Of a stretch of DNA of 64,000 bases, positions 33,801-42,486 are shown in pieces. Both the position numbers and the translations under genes were made by a program. The notes below the pieces were generated by a model. That model was not told where the DNA came from and made no database searches. It saw nothing but the letters and a program-made list of their open reading frames with translations. This DNA is from Pempheris klunzingeri (Eukaryota; Chordata; Actinopteri; Acropomatiformes; Pempheridae), in the NCBI RefSeq assembly GCF_042242105.1, contig NC_092031.1, positions 16,660,662 to 16,724,661 of the forward strand. The letters are read 5' to 3'. The number at the start of each line of letters is the position of its first letter. The first letter of the stretch is position 1.

Positions 33801-35349
33801 TGATTGTCCTGTTTCTTTTTCTTTTCACATTCACACCTATGAGTAGAAAATCAGCACTTTCACGTCTTGTCGAACACCGAAGATCTTAAATCCCCCCTCT
33901 GTCTCCAGCATTACCAAGGAGCGTACCGAGGTGATTTTCCAGGGCACTCTAAGCCAGGATCCCAAGGACCCCGAGGCGGTTTGGGAGGAGTACCAGTTCC
34001 TGTGTAAGCCAGGAGACGTTCACAGACGGCCGTGCCTCATATCGCCGTACCACTACCGGCTGGACTGGCTCATGTGGTTCGCCGCCTTTCAGGTTAGAGA
34101 GGAGTATTTTATGACAAAGTTAACGTTAACTAGACTGAAATACATATAAAAAGCGGTTCATAAGCAGAAGTCACTTCATTTTTTAGGGTTGTGTTGTTAT
34201 CTAAAGATGTTTAGCACTTGCACTAGCAGTGTTCACCTACTGTGCGTAGCCACTAGGGGTCGGTAGTTTTAAATATGATGATTTTGCAGAGTGTCTCTCC
34301 CTGTTAGTCTCTGTCTCTGTTTCTTCTCTTCAGTCAGTCTCTCCTCTGTTAGTTTCCAACCTCCTGTCTCCATGTTTCCACGCAGACCTACGAGCAGAGC
34401 GAGTGGGTGATCCACATAGCGGGACGTCTGCTGTCCAATGACAGCACGGTCCTGTCGCTGCTCGACCACAACCCCTTCCACGGCCGAGAAACTCCCAGGT
34501 AAGCCCGGAGCATATGGCCTCAGCAAAGAGCCGAGCACTGCCACCTGATAACGCTGCGTAACGAACTACGATTCGCATAAAGCACGTGCTCATATCTTTA
34601 AGTTTAAACAAAGCGTTTCTACCTTTAGTTTTCAGCTGCTATTTCCTGAAACAGCACTTATTTGTCTTTTTTAATGATAAAACATTTTGTGACCAGGTTT
34701 GTCCAGCTGAGGTCAGAAGCTCTTTTACAGGGAAGACCAGGCCAAGAATTTAAGCAACACATAGTCTGAATACAAATGAACCCGAAAACACATAAAAACA
34801 CAGATTTAAGTGACATTAATGTGTTTAAGAAAAAAACATCTGGACGCAGACAACCTGGATTCAATTTAATGTGTTGGCAGGGATCAATCCAACGACAATC
34901 CCATACTCCCATGAGTCATCGCTCTCTGAACTCTCATCCACTCCGGTGAAGCCGTGAGCAGGGAGTTTGTGTGTTTTGCTAAAATCCATAAATTGAAGCA
35001 TGTAGAGGCTGTTAATGTGTAGTCGCTCACTGGAGAATGAGCTGTAGTCGACAGAGAGGAGTGAGGCGCAGCACGTCTGGCTGATTTGACGCTGAGATTT
35101 AAAATGACTTCTGTGTAACTGGACTACACCCCTTTTTCCACGTCTGCCTTGCGTGTTCTCAGGTGGGTTCGAGGGGAGCATTTCAGGTACAAGTTCAGCC
35201 AGCCAGGCAGCAGCAGCGCAGCGCAGGGGAAGTGGTGGCTGAGAAAACGCATCGGGGCCTACTTCCCCCCCGTGGATCTGGAGGGACTCAGGGGCTACTT
35301 CCAGTCCAGGAGCTGGCCCCACCCGCACATACCACCCAACAGGAACTGA
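13047..35349 (+). CDS. lmf1: Lipase maturation factor 1 (complete)
   Basis: Eleven coding exons: 13047-13257, 13781-14090, 15688-15698, 17190-17338, 25396-25461, 31408-31575, 31973-32153, 33472-33625, 33909-34092, 34386-34498, 35163-35349. They sum to 1734 nt (577 residues plus stop) with consistent phases and GT..AG borders. LMF1 is a multi-pass ER membrane protein needed for folding and assembly of lipoprotein lipase, hepatic lipase and endothelial lipase. Recognisable blocks are a first membrane segment after HTGTFWLTRIVLL, the GLIKIRGDKCWRDLTCMDYH motif, HRFETLSNHLIELL, SGNLSFLNWLTIVPSLACFD, and the C-terminal SPYHYRLDWLMWFAAFQ and KWWLRKRIGAYFPP. In humans, C-terminal truncations (Y439X, W464X) cause combined lipase deficiency. 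Length is close to human LMF1 (567). Introns 4 (8.1 kb) and 5 (5.9 kb) are the long ones. No frameshift or stop was seen. Confidence 0.97.
13258..13780 (+). other. lmf1: lmf1 intron 1
   Basis: 523 bp from donor GTGAGC to acceptor CTGTAG. Open reading frames here merely run on from exon 1. No repeat or RNA gene recognised. Confidence 0.7.
14568..15408. mobile_element. Non-autonomous hAT-like DNA transposon in lmf1 intron 2
   Basis: Terminal inverted repeats begin CAGGGGGTGCTCA on the left and end TGGGCACCCCTG on the right. The element is flanked by perfect 8-bp direct repeats TGCTAGAC (14560-14567 and 15409-15416), the target-site duplication length of hAT transposons. It is 841 bp and has no transposase frame. 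The ends resemble the CAGGGGT-type hAT termini common in vertebrates. Its left part contains a second repeat and AAT microsatellites. It landed immediately beside a fragment of the GAGACCAAA dispersed repeat (14520-14559). Confidence 0.85.
14694..14885. repeat. Short repeat plus AAT/TAC microsatellite nested in the hAT element
   Basis: AGAATCAGAATCAGAATTAC followed by TTTC..AATCCCCAGGGGGAAA is a phrase common at many teleost loci. It is followed by an AATAATAAT run and a CACTACTACTAAC tract; a similar AATAAT/CACTACTA stretch recurs at about 14905-14940. This suggests a secondary insertion or microsatellite duplication inside the transposon. Confidence 0.5.
15688..15698 (+). other. lmf1: lmf1 exon 3, an 11-nt coding microexon
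   Basis: GTACTCCTTCG sits between a TTTCTAG acceptor and a GTGAGTG donor. It supplies the missing residues W(split)-Y-S-F-G(split) that join exon 2 (...VNVGQLW) to exon 4 (...WESQLLETGF), exactly as in the LMF1 protein (WYSFGWESQ). Skipping it would shift the frame (11 nt is not a multiple of 3). Confidence 0.92.
15699..17189 (+). other. lmf1: lmf1 intron 3
   Basis: 1.5 kb of mostly unique-looking sequence. A stretch at about 16240-16330 with GATTGGTTAATTACA and TGGTTGGGAA looks information-rich and could be a conserved element. No coding sequence recognised. Confidence 0.45.
17494..17516. promoter_or_regulatory. Palindromic paired homeodomain-like sites
   Basis: Perfect 9-bp inverted arms CTAATTAAT and ATTAATTAG around TGGCG. 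Each arm contains TAATTA, the core bound by many homeodomain proteins. A SOX-like ACAATAA lies about 6 bp upstream of the left arm. The regulatory role is inferred. Confidence 0.4.
22447..22460. promoter_or_regulatory. Perfect 14-bp palindrome with forkhead-like cores
   Basis: TGTCAATATTGACA is its own reverse complement. Each half contains GTCAATA, which fits the forkhead core GTMAAYA. The surroundings (GCTGATG, CCAACCAAATGG) also look information-rich. The function is inferred. Confidence 0.35.
25472..25497. repeat. (TG)n next to the lmf1 exon 5 donor
   Basis: A dinucleotide run starting 11 bp past the exon 5 end (donor GTAAGT). TG-rich RNA near a donor can bind splicing factors such as CELF proteins or TDP-43, so length variation here could influence inclusion of the 66-nt exon. 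Confidence 0.9.
25838..25955 (-). repeat. Fragment of the same dispersed repeat as at 2625-2990
   Basis: GGGAGAACATGCAAACTCCA and GCTAACCACTGCACCACTGT correspond to the right-hand part of the 2625-2990 copy, in the same orientation. Confidence 0.65.
26049..26979 (+). mobile_element. Tc1/mariner-like transposon, internally deleted and inactive
   Basis: The element is bounded by CAGTTGC at the left and GCAACTG at the right, each abutting TA (26047-26048 and 26980-26981), the Tc1/mariner target duplication. An 18-bp subterminal inverted repeat, TGTGTTCAATGAACAACT, is at 26098-26115 with its exact complement at 26891-26908. Inside are remnants of a Tc1 transposase: an N-terminal helix-turn-helix part (SRKLRELIALHKEGKGYRET, about 26390-26520), then a jump to the DPKHTSK segment and a C-terminal part (SQSPDL, ENVWGDLKK, NIRELEA) in another frame to about 26770. 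The middle of the catalytic domain, with the first acidic residue, is missing. At 931 bp it is far below the roughly 1.6 kb of intact relatives, so it cannot encode an active enzyme. Confidence 0.85.
27692..27817 (+). repeat. Local 26-bp direct repeat with exactly 100-bp spacing
   Basis: AATACACTGGCTCCT..GGGACTGGA occurs at 27692-27717 and again at 27792-27817 with one mismatch. The intervening sequence is not otherwise repeated. Confidence 0.75.
28570..28880 (-). mobile_element. LINE reverse-transcriptase C-terminal fragment
   Basis: Read on the minus strand, a broken frame contains TKEAQQRMYFLWQKFSQP, a VVHLYATTLTSSTAIWCAAAT stretch cut here to its ends (VVHLY..AIWCA), then DRSRLQRIVRCDEQ. 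This matches the typical order QRLYFLRKL / FY..I.S.L..CI..W / DR..LQ.VVR.AE found after the RT domain of L2/Rex1-type non-LTR elements. Only this short piece remains. Confidence 0.65.
28970..29070 (+). repeat. Dispersed teleost repeat fragment (GGGACCATGAAT type)
   Basis: GGGACCATGAATATCTGTAC, TGATCCATCAAATAGTAGTT and GAGATGTTTCAGTCTGGACC are near-matches to a phrase repeated throughout teleost genomes. The family is not assigned. Confidence 0.5.
30396..30428. repeat. (GT)n microsatellite
   Basis: A pure dinucleotide run in lmf1 intron 5, followed about 12 bp later by a T run of 16. Confidence 0.9.
30774..30815. repeat. (CA)n(CATA)n compound microsatellite
   Basis: A CA run followed by three to four CATA units, in lmf1 intron 5. 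Confidence 0.9.
32154..33471 (+). other. lmf1: lmf1 intron 7
   Basis: 1.3 kb; it includes the tandem AP-1-like sites at 32276-32292, a short TATATA tract near 32975 and a TG run (about 33431-33450) shortly before the exon 8 acceptor. No gene recognised. Confidence 0.6.
32276..32292. promoter_or_regulatory. Two AP-1-type TGAGTCA sites in a 10-bp tandem duplication
   Basis: GTGAGTCATC is duplicated head-to-tail, giving TGAGTCA at 32276-32282 and 32286-32292, one helical turn apart. In lmf1 intron 7. Function is inferred from the motif only. Confidence 0.35.
34093..34385 (+). other. lmf1: lmf1 introns 9 and neighbours (short introns)
   Basis: Intron 9 (293 bp) shown here, with intron 6 (31576-31972), intron 8 (33626-33908) and intron 10 (34499-35162), are short and carry no recognised element. 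Confidence 0.7.
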
Positions 35350-35613
35350 AGCCAAGAGATCACAGGACCTCGTGGGGCTGAGGTTGGAAAGAGTTTGTTC
35401 TTAAGTCAGTTTCCGTGACATGCTGCCAAAGGGACCAAGTTTCATGAAGAACTGAAAACTGAAATCAAACGTCCTGCCATTTAGTCACGGAGCGATGCTT
35501 CCTACTGTGTCATTCTGGGATGTTACGTATGTATCACAAATATTTACCGCCCTTCACATCTCATAAGACGGCCTCGGTGAAAGCCCAATATTGAATGTGA
35601 CTAAAATATCAAT

Positions 35614-35635
35614 ATTAAAACTTATTTTAATTAAA
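35614..35635 (+). terminator. lmf1: lmf1 poly(A) signals
   Basis: ATTAAA at 35614-35619 and again at 35630-35635, about 270 nt after the stop codon, followed by a T/GT-rich stretch (GTTGTTTTTTCCCC) that could serve as the downstream element. Confidence 0.55.
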
Positions 35636-36270
35636 GCGTTGTTGTTTTTTCCCCTCTGTGTTTATGTGTCCGTGTCACTTAGCATTTGGTGAAATGACGC
35701 TGAGCCACAGGAGTGTGTGTGTGGTACTGCCGACGGCATCGTCACATGGAAAGAGGTAGATTTTTTAAAGCCAGTCGCAGGTAATCGTCCTCAACCTTGC
35801 CACAACACGCGGGAGTGTCACACCAACTTTACCTTTTAAACTGACCCAAACATCTGTGGCACCCTGGAGCCTGAATTGCGACGTGTTATTCCCAGAATCT
35901 GTTTGTTAATCAACTTTTTCTAATCAAACATTTTGATGCATACTGAGAAAATGGAAACTTCCAAACCAGTCGTGATGGACAAGCTGGCTAAGAGGAAGTG
36001 AACTCGGGCTGAGGGAGCGATGGAGGGGCTTATTGTGGCAAAGAGGAATGAGTGAGTAAAGCAGTGTCAAGCCTGACCGCTCATTCTCAACACCATCATA
36101 CCGTCACACTCTTCTGTATTTGTTGTATCATCACATCCAGACCAGGATCAGTGCTGATGCTGAGACATGTCCAGTTTTCTTTCTTTCAGAAGGGAAATTT
36201 CTGATACACTCGGCCTTTGTCATAAAAGCAAACTGATGTTTACTAATGAAGGGGAATGTTTCACACCAAC

Positions 36271-36590
36271 CATAATAATAATAATAATAACTTTATTTAT
36301 ATGTAAAGTGCTTCACCAAACAAAGTAAAACCAGTCAGAACAGTTAAAATGAGGATAAAACCAAAGAATAAAAGCACATAAAAACAATTAAAAGCATTAA
36401 GATAAATAAGAACGGTAAAAATAAAAATATATCAAGCATTACTGAAAGCTCTCACAAAGAGAAACGTTTTAAGATGCGATTTAAAAGAAGCCAAAGACTT
36501 GATGCGTCTCAGTCCAGTAGGCAGAGAGCTCCACAGTGTGGGGGCTCCAAGAGCAAAAGCCCGTTCCCCCTTTATCACCTACTGTGACCT
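36271..36590. repeat. Dispersed repeat with AATAAT start and TTTATTTATATG
   Basis: AATAATAATAATAACTTTAT, TTATATGTAAAGTGCTTCAC, AAAAGAAGCCAAAGACTTGA and CAGAGAGCTCCACAGTGTGG are wordings of a repeat found at very high copy in teleosts, normally reading CTTTATTTATATAGCGC..AAAGTGCTTTACA. The family name is not assigned. Confidence 0.55.
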
Positions 36591-39500
36591 TGGAATCACC
36601 AGCGGGGCTCCATCCGTTGACGAACATACATCTCATGTGCAGTGTTTCATGAGCAGCTCTGCCTAAAATCTGCTTCCTGCGCTTACATTTCTATATTCTA
36701 TACGTGTTCCCTTTGTGCTCAGCAGAGCTATAAAGCTCTTATGTCAGTCTTCCAGCAGTGTGTAAATTAGTACTGTTGAAATGGATGCTGTACAGAAAAG
36801 GTGCAGCCTTGTGCATTTTTCAGCCATTGTCACTCAAACCTTCACCACAGCTCACATCAGAAAATACAGTCAGGCTGAGCATTTAGACTATAAAGCTCGG
36901 AAACAATGACACGAGGACGCGTCTCTCTGATGCCTCTGACATGTTCATTGACGTAATTAGTTACTGTGGAGAGATAAATGAAGGATTTTGAAGCTACGGG
37001 CTTTTGCGTGTAATCCATCGCTTGAGGGAATGCACTTGTTTTGCAAATGTTGAGGCTGATGTGATAATCGTACCAAAGCGACAGAAAAACTGCAATATGA
37101 CAAAAGATTATTTACTTTATTGTGCATTGTTTCTTAATTTACATAATTTAAAGTCTAAAGGATTTAGTGTCACTCATTGACATGAAAAATAAAAAGCGGA
37201 GAATATACTATGTGTTTTACTGTCTAATTAATAGTTGTTCATGTCTCTCGTGTATAAATGAGACCAGTTGCAGTTAATCATGTGTTTCATGCAGTTTCTT
37301 CGTGCAGAGATCAATGCATGGAACTCACGCTGGATTTAAAATCTATGGTTGGAACAGTTTTTAGGAGGATCGATCAGACATGTTGTCATATTCGACATAT
37401 TCGTCTTTTCATTCATTTTTCCTTATTTCATCCAAGTCCATTTGCATGTTCTATCATTTTTGTTACATGCAATAATCAAGCAGCAGACTGATCGAGATGT
37501 GCCACGTTCAGTAGTCTGAACAAGGAGCACAGTGCTGAGAGTGTGTAAATATTCCCAGGAGGCACACACTGAGTCTCCAGAAGCAGAATTCTGACTTTAG
37601 ATTGACCCGCTGGATCTTTTTATTTTTTGTCTTTTGGTTTTGCTAAACAAAAATGTATCTTCCTCATCCATCTGCAACTTGAAATGTTGTGCTCAGTCAG
37701 GTCCTCTGTCAGCTGCCTGTTCTCACAAACACACTTTACAATGGTTAACTCGACACACACACACACACACACAGATGGTGTTTAATCTGACATTAGCACC
37801 AGATATCATATAAAAAGTTTCAATAGTCCTTTTATTGATTCTGAGATAAAATGGAAATCTGTTGGTCCCTCTTCTCTGGTAGCTTCCTCGGGCTGTTCCT
37901 CATCTTTGTTCTCTTTCTTGGCCTCCTCCAGGGTGTTTTTTTTTTTCATCATTCGGGGTCGTGGAGTCACCTAAATATAATCCTGAAGAAACAAAAACAA
38001 GTCTGACTTTCACTCTGCGATACATAAATGCATTTTCTCAGTATGACTATAAACTGTCTGAGTCATTTTGTTCGTGAGGCTGTTCCTCTCTCTCCTGATC
38101 CTGCATCTGTTTCCTATTTTTTATTCCCCCCCGTCCTGGGTCCATGAAGACGTTGCTGCCCTCTGATCCTTTTCCTGTTCATTACACATTTGGTCCTTCA
38201 TCTCTTGGCTCATCCAGGGTCTCGTTTTCCTGTTTCCTCACTCACGGGGAACATTTTTCCCCTGTCCCCTCTCTTCGTCCACCTGTTCCGTCATCTCCGT
38301 TTGCCTCCTGGGACTGTCCCTCATCTTGTTTCTCTTGGGGTCTTCTGTGGTCTTCTTTTTCATTTTGAAGAGAACAAAGGGGGAAATGACACAATCAAAC
38401 AATCCCAAGGAAAACTTCTCTCCTAATGTTCCCCACTTTTCCTACCGACAATTGGAATGATTAATCAGGGATCCATCGTGTAGTGTTAAACCCAAATAAC
38501 ATCTGTAATCATTGCTCTGGTTATACAGTGATATTTTAGAGATGCCTGTAGAATGAGCCTCTGCTGACTGTGGACATTACAGCAGCCGAACACAAGCTTG
38601 TGATTTTGTCTTTCTTATAGGAGTTCCAGTAGCACAAAGAGGCCACTAGATGGTGCTGTTTTCCAGCTAATTCGGCCTGTCCTCTTTCCCAGATTCATTC
38701 ATCCCCTCAGCAGCACCTTCCTCAGAGTTAAGCAAACTACACGGACCTGTGTGTCCTGACATGTGTGGCGTGGTGTCTGAATGACCGATATGCCTTCTGT
38801 TCAGCCATTAACATTAGTTAGCTTTTTTTTTCTGCTCTTATTGTGCTGGAAGAAGTGAAAAACAGAGCAGCACAGACTGATCAGTGTGGCTGTAGGCTAC
38901 CCTCCACTGGCTGCTAAAACCATTTGTCTCTGTCAGGTCAGTGACAACAACAACGTTTGCTCGGGGCTTTTTTTTTTTTTTTTTGCCAGATAATATGTCT
39001 GCAAAATCAACTGTAACACATATTTTATTCCTCCCGTTCTACACGACGGATCAAAACCTCCTTTAACTACTGTTTGTCTGTGAGTTGGATTAGTTGAGCC
39101 TGTTTTTGGCTTTGGATTCTGCACAAACGATGAAGATACTTCCAGCTGCCTGAAACACGTACCTCTTTAGTACGTGCAGCGCATCTCAAAGAGGAATTAT
39201 TCTAGTCGTTGCCCAGTCCCTTTCATGGCTCGTGCGCCACAGATCATGACACGCAAAGACAGTGAGCCAGTAGATGGAAAAACTCACATTTAGTCATCAA
39301 TGCTGGGCTTAAAATCCAGAAGCAACCATGTGAGTGTCATCTGTCTCTACTGGTCATCAGAAAATAGGCCCAGTGATTTGTTTTGTATTCGTGTGATGTG
39401 GTGGATCCGTCTAAAGTTACTGCCAATTGTTCAGTTCAAGGATGATGAAATAATTTATAAGAATGAGGTTGAGTTTTAATGATTTTCTATATTCTATATG

Positions 39501-39989
39501 ATTATTTCTCCCTGTGTTCTTTATTTTGGGCCTCCATAGAGGAGTTCTTTGGGTGATTATGTGAAGCCTCAAATTACACAAAGAGTAAATAACCACTCAT
39601 CCAAACAGAGTGTGTGTTGTTAGGAACACCCAGGAGCTGATGGGTGCTCGTCCTCCTCCTGTTGTTTGAAACTGACTGGTGTCGACGACGCGCCGCTCTC
39701 ACAGCATGGGCGTTTTTAATAGACTCCTCATCAAACGCATTTGCATCCAAGTCGTTGTGTTCTCTGCCTTCTGACTGCAAATAAAAGTCCCCAGAGAGCA
39801 GCTTTCACTGCTCTTCTTGCAGTTTTATGCGACTTTGATGGTTTTACTTCCAGATTTTGTGCTGGATCGCACGGCCATCCATTTCGCTGCGTTCTGATTG
39901 TGTAACAGACGGTGGGGACATGTGTCATGTCTCATATCTGCACAGCTTTTCCCCATTGTCGTCCGATATACCGTGAAAGTGGGGGCGGC

Positions 39990-40110
39990 AGCAAGGATCA
40001 GACACTGGTTAGGGCCAAAAGGGGTGTGGGTTTGACGGTTCGATTCCCCTGCTGGGGAGGTCTGGGCAGTAGAAGCAGAGCTGCCTGACGGCTTCTGGTT
40101 GTACCGGCCA
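39990..40110 (+). repeat. Possible tRNA-derived SINE fragment
   Basis: GGTTCGATTCC at 40037-40047 is a good Pol III B box, followed by CCTGCTGGGGAGGTC and TGGGCAGTAGAAG, as in tRNA-derived SINE heads. There is no tRNA cloverleaf and no convincing A box. Confidence 0.35.
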
Positions 40111-40239
40111 GCTCTCAGGTGTGAAAGGTTAATGAAATCATCGGTTAACTAAACTTCAAACCTCCCTTAAGGACAAGTCCTAAATGGCCAGCAATTTCTG
40201 CTACTACTTGGCCCTAAACACTGTAGACACACATTTTCT

Positions 40240-41480
40240 AACTATATGGCCACCCTGGGTGACATTACACTGGCCTCCAGCACCACCATAAGGAACGTGG
40301 TCGTTGTCTTTGATCAGTACACGTCCTTTAACTCCCACATAAAACTAATTTCAAGGACTGCCTTTTTACACCTATGTAACATTGCAAGAATCGGGCACCT
40401 CTTGTATCATAAAGATACAGAAAAACTACCCCATGCATTCGTTACTTCCAGGCTGGACTCTCTCTCTCTCTCTCTCTCTCTCCAGCTGCTCCAGAATGCT
40501 GCTGCATGTGTGTGCGAGATCATATTTCTTCCACACTAGCTTCTCTGCACTGGCTTCCTGTAAAATCCAGAATAGAATTTAAAAGCCTGCTCCTCATCTA
40601 CAAAGTCCTTAATAATCAGGCACCTGCATATCTTAAAGAGCTCAGAGTACTCTATTAGCCTACCAGAGCACTATGCGCCCAGAATGCAGGCTTACTTATG
40701 GTTCCTAGACTCTCCAAAAGCAGTGTGGGAGGCAGAGCTTTCAACTATCAGGCTCCTCTCCTGTGGAATCTTCTTCCACTTTAGGTCCAGGAGGCAGACC
40801 TCTCTGTTTAATAGTAGGCATTAAACTTTCCTTTTTGATAAAGCTTATAGTTTAGGGCTGGCTCAGGCCTTAGACCAGCCCCTAGTCATGCTGCTATAGG
40901 CTCAGACTGCGGTGGGTCTTCCCATGATGCACTCAGCCTCTCTCTCCTCCTCTCCCTCTCCATCTGTATGCATCATGTGTCATTAATGCACGTTACTAAC
41001 TTGGTATCTTCCCCGGAGCTTTAGTGCTTTCCCCGTCTCACAGGTTCCTGTGAATCGCAGTGGCGGTACGCCTGGCTGCGGTTTTCAGGCTCCTGTGGAT
41101 CGCTGCTACAGAACGCCTGCCTCCATGGGCCTGTATGACTGTTTCTATTACTTTTATTAGTCATTACTCATTATTAGTCATATAGCAATTATTATTAGAA
41201 ATGTTATTATCTTTGTTGTTGTGCATCCCTCTTTCTCTCTCTCTCTCTCTCTCCGTCTCACCCAACACAGTCCTGGCAGATGGTCAGCCACCTCTGAGCC
41301 AGGTTCTGCTCGAGGTTTCTTCCCACTGTCCCTTGTGTTCGCTCATGTGGGGATTCTTGAATCCTTAATTTTGAATTCTGGAATCGCTGGGTTTGTCTTA
41401 ATTAAAGAGTTGTGTCCTAACCTGCTGGATATGAAAGGGTATGAAAGCTTGTTATGCATTGGTGCTATATTTAAGACTTA
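40240..41480 (+). mobile_element. 5'-truncated L2-type LINE, 3' end
   Basis: The first frame reads LASSTTIRNVVVVFDQYTSF, then SHIKLISRTAFLHLCNIARI and HAFVTSRLDS, the region after the reverse transcriptase in L2/Maui-like elements. A CT microsatellite then replaces the usual CNSLLSGLP segment. Further fragments follow in shifted frames (LQNAAA; LASLHWLPVKSRIEFK-like; APLLWN-like; FLFDKAYS-like) to about 40850. A 3' UTR-like part includes TCTGCTCGAGGTTTCTTCC. It is truncated at the 5' end, frameshifted and non-functional. Confidence 0.8.
40458..40482. repeat. (CT)n microsatellite inside the LINE
   Basis: A pure CT run within the former LINE coding frame. A second CT run is at 41234-41253 in the LINE 3' region. 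Confidence 0.9.
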
Positions 41481-42059
41481 GAGCTCAACCTGTGAGACAT
41501 TTTTCTGCTTTTAGAGCAGCTCCCGAATGCTTAATGTAAATCAAACACCTCCCGGCCACACTGTGAAAACACAGGCTACCGCGCTGGAGGCAGCCTGAAG
41601 TCCCATTTTACAGCATGTCTGTTAAACGTCTGCCCCCCTCGTGCACCGAGCTGTCTGAAATAGTGGGTATTGGCCACGAGAGTGATGCGGCCTTGAATTT
41701 TGAAAGTGTCTGTGGAGAAAATGTGAAGCTTCCTATTACAAGCTGTCACACAGATCCAAAGTGTGAATCAGTGCCAAGCTGAGGAAAAATACACCCTAAA
41801 ATAGAATTTACATTTCAGTTCCACTTCACTGTGCACCTCAGTTTCTCACATTATACATGGGACCCAACCAGCAGTGATGTGAGAAGACAGATCCTGGATC
41901 TGCCCCACAGAAAATTAAACATAAAGGCTGCTGTGATGCATTCAGATACATTTGATTTGAATTGAGTACTCGTGGTGTTTAACATTTGAGTTAATCGGTG
42001 CCAATTAATCTTTACAATGATCATTAAAACTGCATCATCAAATCAGTCTTAGAAAGACT

Positions 42060-42486
42060 CAAATCCGTCATTATCAGTGTTCTATTATTTCCTGTTTAGG
42101 GTGGATTTTCTCCACAAAGGCGCGGAGACAACCATGCTTTCTTGCGCTCCCAACATCACAATACGAGAGAGGGAGGAGAGAGAGAGCTGTTTACATTGTG
42201 AAGCAGACCTCAGAGTTACAGTCATCCAGCAGCACCGCCGGGACAACAGCTGCGTCGCTTTACAGCCACATTTGTCCGCGGAACCGTTACCAATCCACGC
42301 TTTTACGCACAGTCATGATTTTGACGCACAGGTGAACTTATTTCGCCTGAACGCGCCTCGACCAGAACTCCACAAGGAAAAGTGTTGGGAGACTGAAAGA
42401 ATATTATTTCACACCCTCCTCCTCCTCCTCCTCCTCTTCTTCCTCCTCGTTGTGTCTCAGTCCTCGCTCGGAGCTGATCGGGAGCC
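42060..42486 (+). promoter_or_regulatory. rab26: rab26 promoter / 5' UTR region
   Basis: GC content rises and a CCT/CTC tract (about 42416-42450) lies just before the rab26 start. An upstream ATG at 42134 opens a frame that passes the rab26 start codon in a different frame, so it would be an overlapping uORF if transcription begins that far up. The transcription start is not visible. Confidence 0.45.

Larger units (their letters stand above)
35350..42486. other. Intergenic region between lmf1 and rab26
   Basis: 7.1 kb holding the lmf1 3' UTR at the left and the rab26 5' UTR/promoter at the right. Between them are a dispersed repeat (36271-36590), a CA run (about 37755-37772), poly-T tracts, a possible tRNA-derived SINE scrap near 40000-40100 and an L2-type LINE tail (40240-41480). 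No conserved coding sequence was recognised in the open frames of this region. Confidence 0.6.
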
